Below, in pieces: positions 26,997 to 34,883 of a stretch of 64,000 nt of DNA (positions are counted from its first letter, which is position 1; the number at the start of each line of letters is the position of its first letter). Position numbers and translations under genes: made by a program. The notes under the pieces are model-generated. The model had not been told where the DNA came from. It ran no database searches and saw only the letters and a program-made list of their open reading frames with translations. Source of the DNA: Legionella massiliensis (GTDB lineage: Bacteria; Pseudomonadota; Gammaproteobacteria; Legionellales; Legionellaceae); contig NZ_CCVW01000002.1 of NCBI RefSeq assembly GCF_000756815.1, positions 62,001-126,000 of the forward strand, given 5' to 3'.

Positions 26997-27245
26997 TTTG
27001 GTGAAATCAGTCCATAGATGATTTTAAGGGCTGTTGAATTAGCCAAATTAGACCCCGACTATGATTTAGCATCAGCCCAACACTTCATCTCAGAGCTAGG
27101 GTGGAGAGAATTCTCTGTTTATTTGCTTTATCATTTTCCAAGGCTTGCATCTGAGAATTTTAGAAAAGAATTTGATGGCTTTCACTGGTGAGATGATGAG
27201 CCTTAGTTTGCTGGCAAAAAGAACTGACTGGCTACCCGGTCACTA
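26997..27245 (+). pseudogene. phrB: Deoxyribodipyrimidine photolyase relic
   Basis: Directly after the IS end, the frame reads FGEISP, stop, MILRAVELAKLDPDYD, then FISELGWREFSVYLLYHFPR and FRKEFDGFHW, stop. After a frameshift it gives WQKELTGYPV. This is the FAD-binding region of DNA photolyases (HFGEISPxxI, LGWREF, W...LTGYPxxDAGM). Two nonsense codons (TAG at about 27015, TGA after FHW) and a frameshift show that it is dead. The IS removed the N-terminal two thirds. Confidence 0.8.
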
Positions 27246-27295
27246 CCCCTAATTCAATAAATTACAAATGGTTATAAAACTAAGCGTGGAGGGTG

Positions 27296-27430
27296 CACAG
27301 GCGCAATATGATTGAGCAGTCTTACCGTGGTATTATAAATATCACGAAATATACATTTAGTCTTAGATTAAGAAACTACTGCTGGAATTGAGTTGCATCG
27401 AATGCAGAAAAGAGTCGATGGAAAAGGCAG
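27296..27430 (+). pseudogene. IS6-family transposase relic
   Basis: MIEQSYRGIINITKYTF followed, after a small shift, by TAGIELHRMQK matches the C-terminal part of the transposase at 18154 (NMVEQDHRGIKNITKFTLGF and TIAGIELHRMLKK). It is a short decayed copy just upstream of the TrpC-like gene. Confidence 0.6.
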
Positions 27431-27514
27431 GGCAATATGTCCTCTTGAATTTAAGGTTAAATAAGGCGCCGTCACAAGCTTTTATAAAATTTAGAACCAT
27501 TAAGCCGGACAACT

Positions 27515-28294
27515 ATGAGTATTTTTCAAAAGATAGCTGCGGCGAAAAAGACAGAGATTGCCGCTCTTAAAAAAAATTCGGTGAGTTTTGCGCGACTTCA
27601 GGTAAGCACTAAATCGTTAGCGGCTGTCCTTACTAGCGAGCGCTTACAAATTATTGCTGAAATTAAACGGGGCAGTCCGGGTATGAAGGAAGCTTTTGAG
27701 CCTCCGAATTTACCTAAGATTATAGACGCTTACAATAAGTCAGCTGCAGCTATTTCTGTGGTCGTGGAAAGCCAATTTTTTAATGGCCAAATAGAAGATA
27801 TAAAATTCGTAGCAGATAACTCCCCAAAACCTATCTTGGTTAAAGAGGTTGTATTAGATAAAGTTCAGGTTGATTGGCTGCGGTATAATGGCGCCGATGC
27901 TATACTTTTGAATGCCAATCTTCTTTCAAAGCAGCAACTTAAAAAACTATCAGATCATATTATCTCTTATAGAATGGAGCCATTTGTTGAGGTTCATGAT
28001 ATTCGAGAATTTTATACTGCTTTAGAAATAGGAGCGCAAATCATAGCCATTCATAATGTAAATCCCTCAACATGGGAAACTGATAATGGCGCAACTGAAT
28101 CAATACTTGAAAGTGTAGGTATTGAATATTTAAAAGATAAAGTTCTTGTTTATGCTTCGGGCGTTAAATCATTGAATGATTTGAGCAGAGTTAGTAAATA
28201 CACGCAATTTAATGCTGTTCTTATAGGTACAGCTTTCATGCAGAATCTCGATTTGGTGCATCGTTTCAACGAAGAATTAACAAATAATATTTAA
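27515..28294 (+). CDS. Divergent stand-alone indole-3-glycerol-phosphate synthase-like protein
   Basis: The 259-residue TIM-barrel protein follows the TrpC pattern. E49, K51 and S54 lie in IIAEIKRGSPG, K110 in PILVKEVVLD, E159 in PFVEVHD, N181 in IHNVN and S215 in YASGVKS. IGPS closes the indole ring in tryptophan synthesis. Two residues that are normally conserved differ: the Arg two residues after the Asn is Asn183, and the Glu before the Ser is Ala214. It is not beside other trp genes, lying between relics. Either it is a weak paralogue or it works on a related substrate. The ATG at 27515 has only a weak ribosome site. Confidence 0.75.
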   Translation: MSIFQKIAAAKKTEIAALKKNSVSFARLQVSTKSLAAVLTSERLQIIAEIKRGSPGMKEAFEPPNLPKIIDAYNKSAAAISVVVESQFFNGQIEDIKFVADNSPKPILVKEVVLDKVQVDWLRYNGADAILLNANLLSKQQLKKLSDHIISYRMEPFVEVHDIREFYTALEIGAQIIAIHNVNPSTWETDNGATESILESVGIEYLKDKVLVYASGVKSLNDLSRVSKYTQFNAVLIGTAFMQNLDLVHRFNEELTNNI

Positions 28295-28295
28295 A

Positions 28296-28312
28296 AGGGG
28301 TATCAACCCCAT
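28296..28312. terminator. Hairpin after the TrpC-like gene, or orphan element end
   Basis: AGGGGTATCAACCCCAT forms a short GGGGT/ACCCC stem directly after the stop codon. The sequence continues ATTCCTGTAATTTA and resembles the terminal repeat of the 223-bp element at 33650-33872, so it may be an orphan end of that family. From 28313 to 28717 I see no supported gene. Confidence 0.35.
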
Positions 28313-28717
28313 TCCTGTAATTTAACCCGTTATACGATTTTGCAAACTGTAGAAGGCACTTGCTCACAACAAGATGGGCTCTGTTTATGCTACGGGAGCA
28401 ATTACTAGCGATTGTGTAGTTGTTTTTAGCGAAACCCCTAATAAATAGGCATTCAGAGACTTTTTTCTATACTTAAGTAACACCGATAATTAACTTGCGG
28501 CATTAACAGGATTTAATCATTTCCCACACTATAGGGGTCTGACCCTAAATATCATAAAGGCGGATTTTTACTTTTTAATTTTTAAGCAATAACACAACCT
28601 CATATTAAGTCCCTCAATATGACATATCCAAACAAGTAATTGGATAAATATTAATCACCTTGGTTTAATGTCTATTAGCTCTTTTGAAGCATTTAAGCCA
28701 AAACATAGGAAGTAATA

Positions 28718-28886
28718 ATGGAGTCAAAATCTGATAGTACCGTTTTAAGTCTGGAAGCACTGCACGCCAAAGCCTTAGCACTGCAAGAAACCCAGGATTT
28801 ATTAGGTCTTATTCAATTCCTTGATTACTTTAAAGACAAAGCCATGCCCGAAGACATTGCTTTGATCTTAATCAATACGTTAATGG
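28718..28886 (+). pseudogene. 5' part of a gene cut by an IS6 element
   Basis: ATG 28718 follows GGAAGTAATA and opens 56 codons of a soluble helical protein (LEALHAKALALQETQDLLGL, then FLDYFKDKAMPEDIALILIN). After NTLMG the frame enters the IS end (GGGCATCGTCAGG) and stops inside it. The 3' part of the gene is not found nearby. The product is not recognised. Confidence 0.5.
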
Positions 28887-29703
28887 GGCATCGTCAGGTT
28901 AACTTTTTATAGAGCAAGTAAATAGCGGATGTCTAATTTTAGGCGCCAAGCAGCTCAATAGCAGCGTCATTCCAAATTTCTTTTGCCGATTGAAATTGGC
29001 TTCTTCGTTGTTGGGCTGCTTTGGTGTATCGACCCACGGCGACTGCAAAGAGATTTCTGATGCTCCCCATGAGTGCGATAACGCTCTGCGCCCCTGCGGG
29101 TGATTTAAAACGAATGAGGCACTTTTCTTTTCTTCGCGTGGGTTGATGGGCATTTTCTACCCGGTTGTTGAGCCCCTTATGCGAGCGATGCGCGACTCCT
29201 TTGCACATTTGGCGAATTGGCTTGGTGTAGCTCCTGAGCGTGTCTGTTACAATCACCCGAGGTATGGGATGGGCATCCAATAGACGAGACAAAAAGCGGA
29301 TGGCCGCCTTTTTATTGCGCCGCTTTTGCAGAAACACATCCAGTTCATAGCCCTCATCATCCACAGCACGCCATAAATAATACGCCGCACCACGTATGCG
29401 TAGTTGCTGCTCATCCAAGTGCCATTTGTCCGATGCTCTCGACGCGCGCTTCATAATAACATTCTTAAAATGAGAACCAAATTTAATGCACCATTGACGT
29501 ATTGTCTCATAACTGACATCAATTCCACGGTACAGCAAACGCTCCGATACATCTCGATAACTGTCATTAAAACGGTGGTAACTCCATACTGCGATGCTGA
29601 TTAGCTCCAATGGATAACGATATCTTTTCGGTTTCCTTGCCAGCATCACGATCTTCCTGTAAATAAAATACAGTTTAGGTCAGAACTTAAATTGACGATG
29701 CCC
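28886..29703 (-). mobile_element. IS6-family element, copy A
   Basis: The ends are GGGCATCGTCAGGTTAAC (left) and, complementary, GGGCATCGTCAATTTAAG (right), 818 bp apart. It carries the transposase at 28939-29649. It truncates a gene on each side (28718 and 29704). No 8-bp target duplication is seen, so flanking deletions or recombination followed insertion. It is the mirror image of copy B at 31084. Confidence 0.9.
28939..29649 (-). CDS. IS6-family transposase, copy A
   Basis: The 236-residue enzyme is full length. The N-terminal helix-turn-helix includes YETIRQWCIKFGSHF. The catalytic triad is Asp79 (KWHLDEQQLR), Asp136 (VIVTDTLRSY) and Glu165 (NNRVENAHQP). It moves the element by replicative cointegration. 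It differs from copy B at two residues: Ile129 in place of Lys, and Thr137 in place of the Lys that usually follows the second catalytic Asp. Copy C shares this variant. Confidence 0.92.
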   Translation of the reverse strand: MMLARKPKRYRYPLELISIAVWSYHRFNDSYRDVSERLLYRGIDVSYETIRQWCIKFGSHFKNVIMKRASRASDKWHLDEQQLRIRGAAYYLWRAVDDEGYELDVFLQKRRNKKAAIRFLSRLLDAHPIPRVIVTDTLRSYTKPIRQMCKGVAHRSHKGLNNRVENAHQPTRRKEKCLIRFKSPAGAQSVIALMGSIRNLFAVAVGRYTKAAQQRRSQFQSAKEIWNDAAIELLGA

Positions 29704-30057
29704 TACTACATCATCGTCCCCTATTTCGATAGGCCCTTCCACTCTTCTTGGATATCGTAGTAAAAAATACTCATCGAGCTTTTCTAATGTACACTTAAAT
29801 TGCTCATTTAATTTTATTTCCGGAAGTAAGTTAACTAAATTAATAAGACTATGTTTATTTGGAAACTCTTTAAAGTAATGTAAAAGCCATGCTTTTAAAA
29901 TCTGTTCAAATCCCAAATGAATCAAAGTTCCTGCCGAGTCAAACTGACTAGGTTCACCAGATTTTAATAAATACAAACCAGTATCTATATGATCATATCC
30001 AAAATGAAGGAAATCCTCTTCTAAATAACCATCATCCTTTTTAAAGTTCTTTGTCAT
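29704..30057 (-). pseudogene. HEPN-domain protein, C-terminus cut by IS
   Basis: The protein opens with MTKNFKKDDGYLEEDFLHFG and continues with a HEPN-type four-helix pattern: HIDTGLYLLKSGEPSQFDSA, then HLGFEQILKAWLLHYFKEFP and NKHSLINLVNLL, with the typical Glu-x-x-LKA and a later His. HEPN proteins are often ribonucleases in toxin-antitoxin or defence modules. About 118 codons remain before the IS6 end at 29703 supplies a foreign tail. The gene follows the Xre antitoxin gene by 6 bp and is likely the third gene of that operon. Confidence 0.6.
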
Positions 30058-30063
30058 TTTAAT

Positions 30064-30420
30064 CTACAAAAAACTTCTATAATCAATTTTAAATTTTTCA
30101 GCTATACGCTTTGCTAATTCCTTTCCAATAGTCCGTCTACCATTCTCCATTGCAGATAAATTAGTTTGAGAAATATTTAAAATTTTAGCTAACTCAAGTT
30201 GGCTTAAATCTTCTCGATGACGCAAACCCTTTAACAAAAGGCCTGGTTCACCATGTTCTCTAATCAGATCACCAAACACGTCATCAATAGATAAATGCGC
30301 TTTGCTTTCTTCTTTAACCCTATACTTTTCTATAATACCTACTGGCAATGCATAATGCGCTCCATGCCAAGTAACCATAGCAATACTTTCAGTATGGGGC
30401 TTTTTCATGTGTTCCGACAT
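30064..30420 (-). CDS. Xre-family antitoxin (HigA-like)
   Basis: I take ATG 30418-30420 (MSEHMKKPHT) as the start; the upstream ATG at 30430-30432 would add four residues. The C-terminal half is an Xre helix-turn-helix (EDLSQLELAKILNISQTNLS, then AMENGRRTIGKELAKRIAEK). The N-terminal part should bind the toxin. The gene overlaps the RelE-like toxin gene by about 32 bp, the toxin-first order of HigBA modules. It should repress the promoter at 30686-30714, whose palindrome at 30689-30709 is a likely operator. Confidence 0.85.
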   Translation of the reverse strand: MSEHMKKPHTESIAMVTWHGAHYALPVGIIEKYRVKEESKAHLSIDDVFGDLIREHGEPGLLLKGLRHREDLSQLELAKILNISQTNLSAMENGRRTIGKELAKRIAEKFKIDYRSFL

Positions 30421-30679
30421 AATACACCTCAATAAGTTTTACTTGTTTATCTATCACTTCCCAACAACAAACGTAGGTGGGCTTTCCTTTCATTAAATGG
30501 CAATGACGTTTGTCCCCTACCATTCCTTTTAATTTTCCATAATTTTTCCAGCCTCCACTTGTACTTGGCCCATTTCGCTCTATATCGCGAAGCAAAAGCA
30601 ATAACGTAGTCTTAGCAGATTTAGGTAGCTTATCTACTTGCTTGGCTGCTTTATTTGTTATTTTTATTGTCCAGTTCAT
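30389..30679 (-). CDS. RelE/HigB-like toxin
   Basis: The product (about 96 residues from ATG 30677-30679) is a RelE-fold toxin: FMNWTIKITNKAAKQVDKLP, then LLLLLRDIERNGP, GWKNYGKLKG and HCHLMKGKPTYVCCWEVIDK, ending IEVYYVGTHEKAPY. Such toxins cut mRNA at the ribosome. An ATG at 30697 is open in frame but lies between the -35 and -10 boxes, so it cannot be the start. The chosen ATG lies about seven bases after the -10 box, which suggests a leaderless or nearly leaderless message. It pairs with the overlapping Xre gene. Confidence 0.82.
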   Translation of the reverse strand: MNWTIKITNKAAKQVDKLPKSAKTTLLLLLRDIERNGPSTSGGWKNYGKLKGMVGDKRHCHLMKGKPTYVCCWEVIDKQVKLIEVYYVGTHEKAPY

Positions 30680-30685
30680 AAAAAA

Positions 30686-30714
30686 ATAATATATCATTAA
30701 TTGATATATGTCAA
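30686..30714 (-). promoter_or_regulatory. Promoter with embedded operator for the RelE-Xre-HEPN operon
   Basis: On the minus strand there is TTGACA (30709-30714), a 17-bp spacer, and TATTAT (30686-30691). The spacer holds an inverted repeat with 8-bp arms, ATATATCA and TGATATAT, around ATTAA (30689-30709). This is a near-consensus sigma-70 promoter whose spacer doubles as a likely binding site for the Xre antitoxin. Confidence 0.75.
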
Positions 30715-30716
30715 TA

Positions 30717-31083
30717 TTAGACTATATAGAGTATAAATTGCTTGAGAATACTTAATATACAAAACGTGAATATAGACCAAGAAATCCAAAAATTTATTGC
30801 TGAACTCCAGCTGCCAAAAGTTATATATTCTAAACTAAGCAAATATATCGGTGGATTGGTTTTTAGCATCAACTCACGTCTTTTTAATTCTGCGCGGGCT
30901 AATGAGGGCGTAATATTTTTTGATGCACTATGATTGATACTTTTTACAATATTATCTTTATATTTGAAATAAGTTTTATCGTCATTTAGGCATGTTTTCC
31001 TCGCTGTCTCATCATCATCGCTACTGAGAGTTTTTGTATTGTCAGACAATATAAGTAAAGAAAGATCTGTGAATGCATGCAAT
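30717..31083 (-). pseudogene. 3' part of an unidentified gene cut by IS copy B
   Basis: An open frame runs from the IS border at 31083 to 30717. The first residues come from the IS end, then DLSLLILSDNTKTLSSDDDE, KTYFKYKDNIVKSINHSASK and RAELKRRELMLKTNPPIYLL, ending in a hydrophobic WISWSIFTFCILSI segment. It may be the C-terminus of a membrane-anchored or effector protein. The product is not recognised. Confidence 0.3.
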
Positions 31084-32014
31084 GGCATCGTCAATTTAAG
31101 TTCTGACCTAAACTGTATTTTATTTACAGGAAGATCGTGATGCTGGCAAGGAAACCGAAAAGATATCGTTATCCATTGGAGCTAATCAGCATCGCAGTAT
31201 GGAGTTACCACCGTTTTAATGACAGTTATCGAGATGTATCGGAGCGTTTGCTGTACCGTGGAATTGATGTCAGTTATGAGACAATACGTCAATGGTGCAT
31301 TAAATTTGGTTCTCATTTTAAGAATGTTATTATGAAGCGCGCGTCGAGAGCATCGGACAAATGGCACTTGGATGAGCAGCAACTACGCATACGTGGTGCG
31401 GCGTATTATTTATGGCGTGCTGTGGATGATGAGGGCTATGAACTGGATGTGTTTCTGCAAAAGCGGCGCAATAAAAAGGCGGCCATCCGCTTTTTGTCTC
31501 GTCTATTGGATGCCCATCCCAAACCTCGGGTGATTGTAACAGACAAGCTCAGGAGCTACACCAAGCCAATTCGCCAAATGTGCAAAGGAGTCGCGCATCG
31601 CTCGCATAAGGGGCTCAACAACCGGGTAGAAAATGCCCATCAACCCACGCGAAGAAAAGAAAAGTGCCTCATTCGTTTTAAATCACCCGCAGGGGCGCAG
31701 AGCGTTATCGCACTCATGGGGAGCATCAGAAATCTCTTTGCAGTCGCCGTGGGTCGATACACCAAAGCAGCCCAACAACGAAGAAGCCAATTTCAATCGG
31801 CAAAAGAAATTTGGAATGACGCTGCTATTGAGCTGCTTGGCGCCTAAAATTAGACATCCGCTATTTACTTGCTCTATAAAAAGTTAACCTGACGAAGAAG
31901 CCAATTTCAATCGGCAAAAGAAATTTGGAATGACGCTGCTATTGAGCTGCTTGGCGCCTAAAATTAGACATCCGCTATTTACTTGCTCTATAAAAAGTTA
32001 ACCTGACGATGCCC
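31084..32014 (+). mobile_element. IS6-family element, copy B, with duplicated right end
   Basis: The left end is GGCATCGTCAATTTAAG and the right end finishes ACCTGACGATGCCC at 32014. The last 114 bp of the element (31779-31892) are repeated in tandem (31893-32006), giving 931 bp instead of 818. It is in inverted orientation to copy A, enclosing the toxin-antitoxin segment, and also to copy C, enclosing the gene at 32091. Confidence 0.9.
31137..31847 (+). CDS. IS6-family transposase, copy B
   Basis: The 236-residue enzyme has an intact helix-turn-helix and the catalytic triad Asp79, Asp136 and Glu165. It has Lys129 and Lys137 (VIVTDKLRSY), the usual residue after the second Asp, so it is the best candidate for an active enzyme among the three copies. 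The 114-bp end duplication begins inside its 3' part and continues beyond the stop codon, so the protein itself is unaffected. Confidence 0.92.
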   Translation: MMLARKPKRYRYPLELISIAVWSYHRFNDSYRDVSERLLYRGIDVSYETIRQWCIKFGSHFKNVIMKRASRASDKWHLDEQQLRIRGAAYYLWRAVDDEGYELDVFLQKRRNKKAAIRFLSRLLDAHPKPRVIVTDKLRSYTKPIRQMCKGVAHRSHKGLNNRVENAHQPTRRKEKCLIRFKSPAGAQSVIALMGSIRNLFAVAVGRYTKAAQQRRSQFQSAKEIWNDAAIELLGA

Positions 32015-32090
32015 AAAAAATATATAATTTGACCACATAATCCTAATATTGTACAATCTGTATTATTTAATAGATTAGAGAAAAAGAAAA

Positions 32091-32777
32091 ATGAGATATT
32101 TCTATTGTGAACAATTAAAACAATTTTATCGTATCGAAGATACTCCGAAGAAGATATATGCGTATGAATCTGAAAAAACACAGTGGACTGAAATTCCTAT
32201 TACTCAATCAACACTAGGAAATAATTGTTATGAATATACTCTTGATATTGGCATAGCAAACACGAAGGCACTCCTTAGAGAGCCTGATATGCATACGATA
32301 ACTAATTATGTTATTTTGGAAATTACAATATGGAGCAATCCTCAATCTTTATTCGGGAAAACTCAACACCTAAAGTTAATTGAAATACCGCTTCAGTATA
32401 TACAAGCTCAGAATCCAGAACTATTAAAAGATTCTAATCCCAATACTAATACAAATTCGCAACAGCAACTCCAGAAGATTTCAAAAGGATCTCAATCCTT
32501 TTTTGCTGAAAGTAATCAAGAAGATAAGCATTATGATTTATCTGAAAATCAACGGAGAGCTTTAGAGGCGCATCGAGAAACATTAAGAAATCGTTGGACA
32601 GAGTATCACTTTCTAAGTTGTATATTTTTTTGCTTTAGTTGCTTTAGCACAGGCTTTTCCAAAACTGAAAAAATCGAGGAAATTACTCGCTTGCTAGATG
32701 CAGGTGTAGCCAAAGCAGAAGTTGTAGAGCAAGGTTATACCGGCAGTATTGTATTAGGCGGTAGTGTTAATAACTGA
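32091..32777 (+). CDS. Unknown protein with a Cys-rich hydrophobic patch
   Basis: The 228-residue protein starts at ATG 32091 after GAGAAAAAGAAA. Residues 1-100 are a compact mixed region (MRYFYCEQLKQFYRI; KTQWTEIPITQS). Then comes a Gln/Asn-rich linker (about 115-135), then a coiled segment (NQRRALEAHRETLRNRWTEY). A short Cys-rich hydrophobic patch FLSCIFFCFSCFSTGFSK follows, and then a C-terminal helix (KTEKIEEITRLLDAGVAKAE). The cysteines could carry lipids in a host cell. Family and function are unknown. The gene sits between inverted IS6 copies B and C and looks like captured cargo. Confidence 0.55.
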   Translation: MRYFYCEQLKQFYRIEDTPKKIYAYESEKTQWTEIPITQSTLGNNCYEYTLDIGIANTKALLREPDMHTITNYVILEITIWSNPQSLFGKTQHLKLIEIPLQYIQAQNPELLKDSNPNTNTNSQQQLQKISKGSQSFFAESNQEDKHYDLSENQRRALEAHRETLRNRWTEYHFLSCIFFCFSCFSTGFSKTEKIEEITRLLDAGVAKAEVVEQGYTGSIVLGGSVNN

Positions 32778-32883
32778 GTCATTTATTCAGAAATTGTATA
32801 ATCACCACAATCACTTGAGGATTGATTGTTGTTGCTAACACTTATAACTCAGCTACTCGAGGCTAAAGGGAATTAATTTTGTC

Positions 32884-33649
32884 GGCATCGTCAGGTTAAC
32901 TTTTTATAGAGCAAGTAAATAGCGGATGTCTAATTTTAGGCGCCAAGCAGCTCAATAGCAGCGTCATTCCAAATTTCTTTTGCCGATTGAAATTGGCTTC
33001 TTCGTCAGGTTAACTTTTTATAGAGCAAGTAAATAGCGGATGTCTAATTTTAGGCGCCAAGCAGCTCAATAGCAGCGTCATTCCAAATTTCTTTTGCCGA
33101 TTGAAATTGGCTTCTTCGTTGTTGGGCTGCTTTGGTGTATCGACCCACGGCGACTGCAAAGAGATTTCTGATGCTCCCCATGAGTGCGATAACGCTCTGC
33201 GCCCCTGCGGGTGATTTAAAACGAATGAGGCACTTTTCTTTTCTTCGCGTGGGTTGATGGGCATTTTCTACCCGGTTGTTGAGCCCCTTATGCGAGCGAT
33301 GCGCGACTCCTTTGCACATTTGGCGAATTGGCTTGGTGTAGCTCCTGAGCGTGTCTGTTACAATCACCCGAGGTATGGGATGGGCATCCAATAGACGAGA
33401 CAAAAAGCGGATGGCCGCCTTTTTATTGCGCCGCTTTTGCAGAAACACATCCAGTTCATAGCCCTCATCATCCACAGCACGCCATAAATAATACGCCGCA
33501 CCACGTATGCGTAGTTGCTGCTCATCCAAGTGCCATTTGTCCGATGCTCTCGACGCGCGCTTCATAATAACATTCTTAAAATGAGAACCAAATTTAATGC
33601 ACCATTGACGTATTGTCTCATAACTGACATCAATTCCACGGTACAGCAA
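32884..33649 (-). mobile_element. IS6-family element, copy C, with duplicated end, truncated
   Basis: The left end GGCATCGTCAGGTTAAC starts at 32884. As in copy B, the terminal 114 bp are present twice in tandem. The other end is lost: the sequence stops inside the transposase at 33649, where the 223-bp inverted-repeat element begins. It carries the same Ile129/Thr137 variant as copy A. Confidence 0.9.
33050..33649 (-). pseudogene. IS6-family transposase, N-terminus lost, copy C
   Basis: The frame matches copies A and B from about residue 39 to the end, with the three catalytic residues present. The first 38 residues, part of the DNA-binding domain, are removed by the element at 33650. It is inactive. 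Confidence 0.88.
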
Positions 33650-33872
33650 GGGGTATCACCCACATTCGTGTCAAAATTTACGGCTTGAAGGCCAGTTTTT
33701 CTCTGGGGTTCTTCGCAAGAAGGTACGAAGAACCCTAATGATAAACCTCTACCAAGACCACAGTATGCAGGAAATTATTATGCTGCGTTCATAATTGGCC
33801 CTAGTGGGCACAATATTGAAGATGTTTTTGACCCCAAACCGTAAATTTTGACACGAATGGGGTCACTACCCC
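33650..33872. mobile_element. 223-bp inverted-repeat element with a captured VOC fragment
   Basis: The 34-bp ends start GGGGTATCACCC (left) and GGGGTAGTGACC (right, complementary) and share CATTCGTGTCAAAATTTACG. Inside, on the plus strand at about 33745-33830, a frame reads KPLPRPQYAGNYYAAFIIGP then SGHNIEDVF, the typical C-terminus of glyoxalase/bleomycin-resistance (VOC) proteins. The element cuts both IS6 copy C and the IS30 transposase. It may be a non-autonomous element that captured a gene end, or a gene relic between two element ends. Confidence 0.55.
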
Positions 33873-34556
33873 AATAAGCGCTAATGCGGTAGCCGCGGCT
33901 GTTTTATTTTCATTTTTGATGGCAATTAAATAGCGGGTTTTTCTTTCCCTTAATGTCAATAAGTTACTTTTAATACCGCGCTTAAACATCATGAGGTCAC
34001 CTTCCCAGTGACCGAATTCAATACGTTCATTAATGCCTGGAGGTCGATTAGTAATAAGCAATTCACTAGGAAATCTTGATTGACGTAAATGGCGTTTAAT
34101 ACGTAGCTTATGCTTGCGCCTTAGACATGAATAAAATCGATTACGAACTGCATAATCACTATAAATATAACGGTAAATCGTTTCATGAGAAATACGCATT
34201 CCCACGTTGTTTTCACGCTTTAAACGCCCTTCTATTTGCCAAGGTGACCAACCACTCGAGAGCTTATCATGAACATAATCGCGAAGTTGCTTATTACAGA
34301 CTAGTTTTACTTGTCGTTTTCGACGTTTTAAATAACGCTTATGGGCAGTCTGGGCTAAATAATAAGGCTCATTATCAGTCCATAAGCTAACAAACCTATT
34401 ACGCTTTATCTCTCGATAAATTGTGGAGCGGTGCACCTTTAATAGTTTTGCCATCTTTGATTTAGCATAACCTTTGACCAGCATTAAACTAATAAATTGT
34501 CTATCTAACTCCGTTAGCTGCTTATAACATTTTCCCATCTTTCTCTCCCAGTACAA
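33873..34556 (-). pseudogene. IS30-family transposase, C-terminus lost
   Basis: The N-terminal helix-turn-helix (YKQLTELDRQFISLMLVKGY, then HRSTIYREIKRN) and the start of the integrase core (IEFGHWEGDLMMFKRGIKSN) are typical of IS30. After ATALALIG the frame runs into the 223-bp element at 33872, so the second Asp and the Glu of the triad are missing. About 228 of the usual 320-380 residues remain. ATG 34539-34541 (MGKCYK) is the likelier start than the one at 34556. Confidence 0.85.
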
Positions 34557-34608
34557 CTGATGATAGTTTAATCATCTGTCGCACTTCGGAAAAGATTCTG
34601 CCGATTGA

Positions 34609-34767
34609 ATGAACTTTGAAAATATAAAAGCATGGTATATTGCCACAGAAAAATTAAATAGACTTACTCTTTTTAGTGCGATTTATAATCCGAGAAAACT
34701 TCAAATTCAATTACAAGAATATGCTGTATTAATCGTGGACGGGCGCTGTTATATTTCGGACAGATAA
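34609..34767 (+). CDS. Small frame of 52 codons, unknown
   Basis: ATG 34609 opens MNFENIKAWYIATEKLNRLT and the frame ends DGRCYISDR. It has no clear ribosome site and could be the relic of a longer gene. It is the only coding-like signal in the 34557-34883 gap. Confidence 0.25.
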   Translation: MNFENIKAWYIATEKLNRLTLFSAIYNPRKLQIQLQEYAVLIVDGRCYISDR

Positions 34768-34883
34768 TTTCATTTTTTTGTTTTTTATATTCTCAATTGG
34801 GAAAATACACCAAGAAGGGGGGATTTAAAAAGTCCCTCCAAAGTGCCTGGTCAAAAATAAAACGATGCTGATAAATTATTTTT

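Noticed and set aside
28528-28545. GGGGTCTGACCC as a terminator of the TrpC-like gene
   Set aside because: It lies more than 230 bp from the stop codon and lacks a T run; the hairpin at 28296 is nearer.
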